A stretch of DNA of 64,000 nucleotides from Deltaproteobacteria bacterium (GTDB taxonomy: Bacteria; Myxococcota_A; Polyangia; Polyangiales; Houyiibacteriaceae). The notes beneath the pieces are model-generated. The model was not told where the DNA came from. It searched no databases and worked only from the letters and a program-made list of their open reading frames with translations. How positions within the stretch are numbered: the stretch's first letter is position 1; every line of letters starts with the position of its first letter. The stretch lies in NCBI GenBank assembly GCA_017644045.1, contig JAEPMI010000004.1, forward strand, positions 516,014-580,013, in the 5' to 3' direction. A program made the translations under genes and the position numbers. Below, in pieces: positions 61,621-64,000 of this stretch.

Positions 61621-63023
61621 GCATGAAGCGACGTTCCTTCCTCCGCGGTATCGGCTTGGGCGCCGCCGCGCTCAGCGTTCCGATCGTCGGGCGGCGCGCC
61701 CGTGGACAGGTCTCGGTGCCCAAGCGCGTGGTCTTCTTCTACGGTGGCTCTGGGTCCCTCCCGGGGAGCTGGGAGCCGACCAACGTGCTCAGCGACACGC
61801 AGTTCGAGCTCAGCGAGCTGCATGGACCGCTCGCCCGCTTCCGCAGTCAGATGATCCTCTTCGAGAACCTCGACATGGTCTCGACGCGGCGTGACCCGAC
61901 CGGTGCGAGCAACGCACATCACAACGGTCAGACGCACTGCATGACGGCGGCCAACCGCCTGACGGGTGACCTCGCGGGCGGCGAGTCGATCGATCAGGCG
62001 ATCGCGCGTGGACTCAACGCCGACGGACCGGTCACCCGCCTTCCTTCGCTCGAGGTCACCGCGGGCGCGTGGCGCAACGGGACCGAAGGCTCGCCGCTCT
62101 ACTCGGACGCCGGCGTGCGGATGCCGGTGCTCTACGAGCCTCCCGACGTCTACGAGCGCGCGTTCCCCGTCGGCAGCTCGGACCCGGAAGCCGCGGCGCG
62201 CGCGGCACGGCGACGGGAGATGGTCGCGGGCTTCGTGACGAGCGAGCACGAGGAGCTCATCCGCCGACTGCCGCGGGCCGACGCGGAGAAGGTGCGGCAG
62301 CACCTGGACACGCGCGCCACGCTCGAGGCACGGCTCGGATTGGGCACGGATCGCGCGGGGCTCATGCCCGGGATGGAGATCATCTCGAGCTGGGACAGCG
62401 TGGACTTCGGCTACAACGTGCCGGACTCGGGCAAGGACGCGATCTGGCAGGCGACGGCGGACCTCAACAGCGAGCTGGTGGCAGCGGCGCTGCACGCCGA
62501 CGTGACGCGGGTCGCGACCATCCTGCTGCACGACGCGCCGGGCTACACCTTCGGTTACACGAACGGGAACCACGAGTCGGAGAACCCGCACGACCTGACC
62601 CACAAGGTGAACGACGACAGCACCTGGCAAAGCGCGGATGGGGACGCGCGCGGGGCGATTCGCCGCCAGCACCTCGCCACGATGGAGAAGCTCGCCAACT
62701 TCCTCGACATGCTCGAGTCGCGCATCGAGCCGGATGGCACGACGCTGCTCGACAACACGCTGGTCGTGTACGTCAGCCAGATCTCGAACGGCAGCCACTC
62801 GGTGGAGCGCCTCCCGTGGTTCACCGTCGGACGACTTCAGGACTCGGTACGCACCGGGCGGTACATCCGCTTCGAGCGCACGCAGGATCCGGAACGCTCC
62901 TGGCGTACCGACGGGCGACCGCACAACGACTTCTTCCTGTCGATCGCGCACGCGATGGACGTGCCGCTGGCCACCTTCGGGAACGACGCCGCGACCGGTC
63001 CCATCACCGAGATGCTCGTCTGA
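61617..63023 (+). CDS. Tat-exported DUF1552-family protein
   Basis: A 468-residue protein with a twin-arginine signal, KRRSFLRGIGLGAAALSVPI, so it is folded before export. The mature part has the DUF1552 features GGSGSLPGSWEPT, NAHHNGQTHCMTAANRLTG, GESIDQAIARGLN, TILLHDAPGYTFGYTNGNHE and NTLVVYVSQISNGSHSVERL-PWF, which resemble the alkaline-phosphatase/sulfatase fold family but lack its obvious metal ligands. It is co-translated with the DUF1592 protein (ATGA overlap); an ATG two codons on is also possible. The pair probably works together in the periplasm or outside. Confidence 0.92.
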   Translation: MSMKRRSFLRGIGLGAAALSVPIVGRRARGQVSVPKRVVFFYGGSGSLPGSWEPTNVLSDTQFELSELHGPLARFRSQMILFENLDMVSTRRDPTGASNAHHNGQTHCMTAANRLTGDLAGGESIDQAIARGLNADGPVTRLPSLEVTAGAWRNGTEGSPLYSDAGVRMPVLYEPPDVYERAFPVGSSDPEAAARAARRREMVAGFVTSEHEELIRRLPRADAEKVRQHLDTRATLEARLGLGTDRAGLMPGMEIISSWDSVDFGYNVPDSGKDAIWQATADLNSELVAAALHADVTRVATILLHDAPGYTFGYTNGNHESENPHDLTHKVNDDSTWQSADGDARGAIRRQHLATMEKLANFLDMLESRIEPDGTTLLDNTLVVYVSQISNGSHSVERLPWFTVGRLQDSVRTGRYIRFERTQDPERSWRTDGRPHNDFFLSIAHAMDVPLATFGNDAATGPITEMLV

Positions 63024-63210
63024 GCGTCGCTCGGACCTCCTGTCGCCGCCGATCTGGGCCGCCGTTCGGCCCCCGTCCCGCATGGACGAAAACCGTACAT
63101 CCACGGAAAGTTACGCCTGCTTTGCGCGTGTGTGAGTGTGCGCACGAGGATCACCTGTAGGTCAAGTGCGCATAATAACTGGAGATTTTCTGGAAATCAT
63201 CCCCGCCGGG

Positions 63211-63227
63211 GTCTAACATCGTTAGAC
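63211..63227. promoter_or_regulatory. Perfect palindrome upstream of the peroxidase gene
   Basis: GTCTAAC (63211-63217) and GTTAGAC (63221-63227) form a perfect 7-bp inverted repeat around ATC, about 16 bp before the GTG start of the peroxidase. It lies in an AT-richer stretch that includes CATAATAAC (63171-63179), which could serve as a -10 element. The site would block ribosome or polymerase access if bound, so it is a candidate operator. Confidence 0.45.
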
Positions 63228-63242
63228 AGAAAGGTGGGTTGC

Positions 63243-64000
63243 GTGGACTTCAAGAAGTTTTTGAATCCGGCGCTGGGTGCGTCTCTGGTACTGGTGATGT
63301 GGTCTGGGGCGACCTCATCGGCCGAAGCTCAGTACTGCACACTGGACGGCGCGCTCACCTGCGGTGACGGCACGGTCTGCGAGCCGGTGTCCGAGACCCA
63401 GGGTCTGTGCTGCCCGGACGACCCCATGACGGGGGTGCCCGGCGTCTGCATCGGACCGAGCGGTCCGCCGGCGGCCACCGTGCTCGCCTCGGACCTCTTC
63501 CAGCTCCTGACGCTGGCGCAGGATCCGGCGCTCTACGGCGACCTCTTCACCGGTCCGTGGACCAACTGGTACTACGACGGCCGCGAGCGGGGTCTCGCGA
63601 AGCTGGCGCTGATGCGCGGCATTCTCGAGACCTACAACCTCCACGACATGTACGTCGGGTCGGGGGTCCCGCTGGTCACCGACCCGGCGCGGAGCGGACT
63701 GATCTGCGAGACCGGCCCCTACACCTCCCGAACCCTCGACGGCACCTGCAACGACCCGACGAACCCGCTGATGGGTGCGCAGGGGACGCGCTTCGGTCGG
63801 AACGTGCCGCTCGCGTACGGGCATCCGATCCCGGGCGGGATGCTGACGCCGAACCCGCGAACGGTGAGCCGTGAGCTGCTTCGCCGACCGCGGAACGGGT
63901 TCAAGCCGGTCACCTTCCTGAACAACCTCGCCGGCGCGTGGACGCAGTTCCAGATCCACGACTGGTTCGACCACGGGCCGGCGCCGCACTCCGCGCCTGG
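63243..64000 (+). CDS. Secreted animal-type heme peroxidase (C-terminus beyond window)
   Basis: The frame from the GTG at 63243 stays open to the window end (about 252 residues). FLNPALGASLVLVMWSGATS-SAEAQ is a signal peptide; AAAGGTGGG is the ribosome site. After a short Cys-rich segment come features of the peroxidase-cyclooxygenase superfamily: YNLHDMYVGSGVPL, RTLDGTCNDPTNPLMGAQGT, RFGRNVPL, TPNPRTVSRELL and WTQFQIHDWFDHGP, in which the His of HDWF is the distal heme ligand. The proximal His lies outside the window. It may oxidise halides, phenols or lipids extracellularly. Adjacent DUF1592/DUF1552 genes are also secreted, but 219 bp separate them. Confidence 0.9.
   Translation, partial: MDFKKFLNPALGASLVLVMWSGATSSAEAQYCTLDGALTCGDGTVCEPVSETQGLCCPDDPMTGVPGVCIGPSGPPAATVLASDLFQLLTLAQDPALYGDLFTGPWTNWYYDGRERGLAKLALMRGILETYNLHDMYVGSGVPLVTDPARSGLICETGPYTSRTLDGTCNDPTNPLMGAQGTRFGRNVPLAYGHPIPGGMLTPNPRTVSRELLRRPRNGFKPVTFLNNLAGAWTQFQIHDWFDHGPAPHSAP

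Overview
The window reads as a chromosome segment of a high-GC (by eye about 70% G+C), gene-dense, predatory or soil-type member of the Myxococcota, probably order Polyangiales and perhaps Sandaracinaceae. Reasons: Ser/Thr protein kinases of the myxobacterial type, many lipoproteins with Asp/Ala/Gly ('DAG') linkers after the lipobox, an MXAN_5187-like protein, secreted RCC1, DUF1592 and DUF1552 proteins, and very tight operons whose start and stop codons overlap (ATGA, GTGA, TTGA). The taxon is an inference from gene content.

Layout. 1-4.7 kb: two divergent Ser/Thr kinases, a peroxiredoxin, a membrane protein and a TPR lipoprotein, then tRNA-Leu(CAA). 4.8-11.0 kb: a Sel1-repeat lipoprotein and two divergent secreted glycosidases; the GH13 member is broken by one in-frame TAG. 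11.0-13.6 kb: zinc-ribbon protein, TetR regulator and a secreted protein of unknown function. 13.8-18.6 kb: fabH, pterin dehydratase and lipid kinase in one run, then a cupredoxin-like protein and an MXAN_5187-like sensor protein. 18.7-18.9 kb: an unassigned structured RNA candidate between two hairpins. 18.9-21.0 kb: def-fmt-cobalamin adenosyltransferase operon. 21.1-22.5 kb: a REP-associated transposase with a nearby palindrome, then a gene-free stretch with short tandem repeats.

22.5-38.2 kb: lipoproteins, a large membrane protein and an MMPL exporter, followed by an aryl-polyene-like fatty-acid island. The island contains two hot-dog dehydratases (ApeP-like and ApeI-like), an ACP, two paralogous flavin-dependent halogenase-like enzymes, a ketosynthase, a membrane acyltransferase and a DUF3261 lipoprotein. 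It lacks a visible ketoreductase, aromatic ammonia-lyase, AMP ligase and methyltransferase. A 167-bp element with perfect terminal inverted repeats and TA borders (an IS630/mariner-type MITE candidate) sits exactly between the ACP stop and the dehydratase start. This island is the best candidate for an undescribed system: a minimal, possibly halogenated, polyene or acyl pigment made on an ACP and sent to the outer membrane by the MMPL and DUF3261 proteins.

38.2-54.2 kb: FHA-GGDEF protein, NAD(P)-binding protein, CPBP protein, TPR protein, a three-gene ABC exporter, a degenerate PP2C-like protein, and a sigma factor-FecR-barrel-RCC1 operon. 54.2-59.8 kb: a complete urease operon, ureD-A-B-C-E-F-G plus a UreH-like nickel permease. 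60.0-64.0 kb: a secreted DUF1592 cytochrome-like protein, a Tat-exported DUF1552 protein and the start of a secreted animal-type heme peroxidase that runs off the window.
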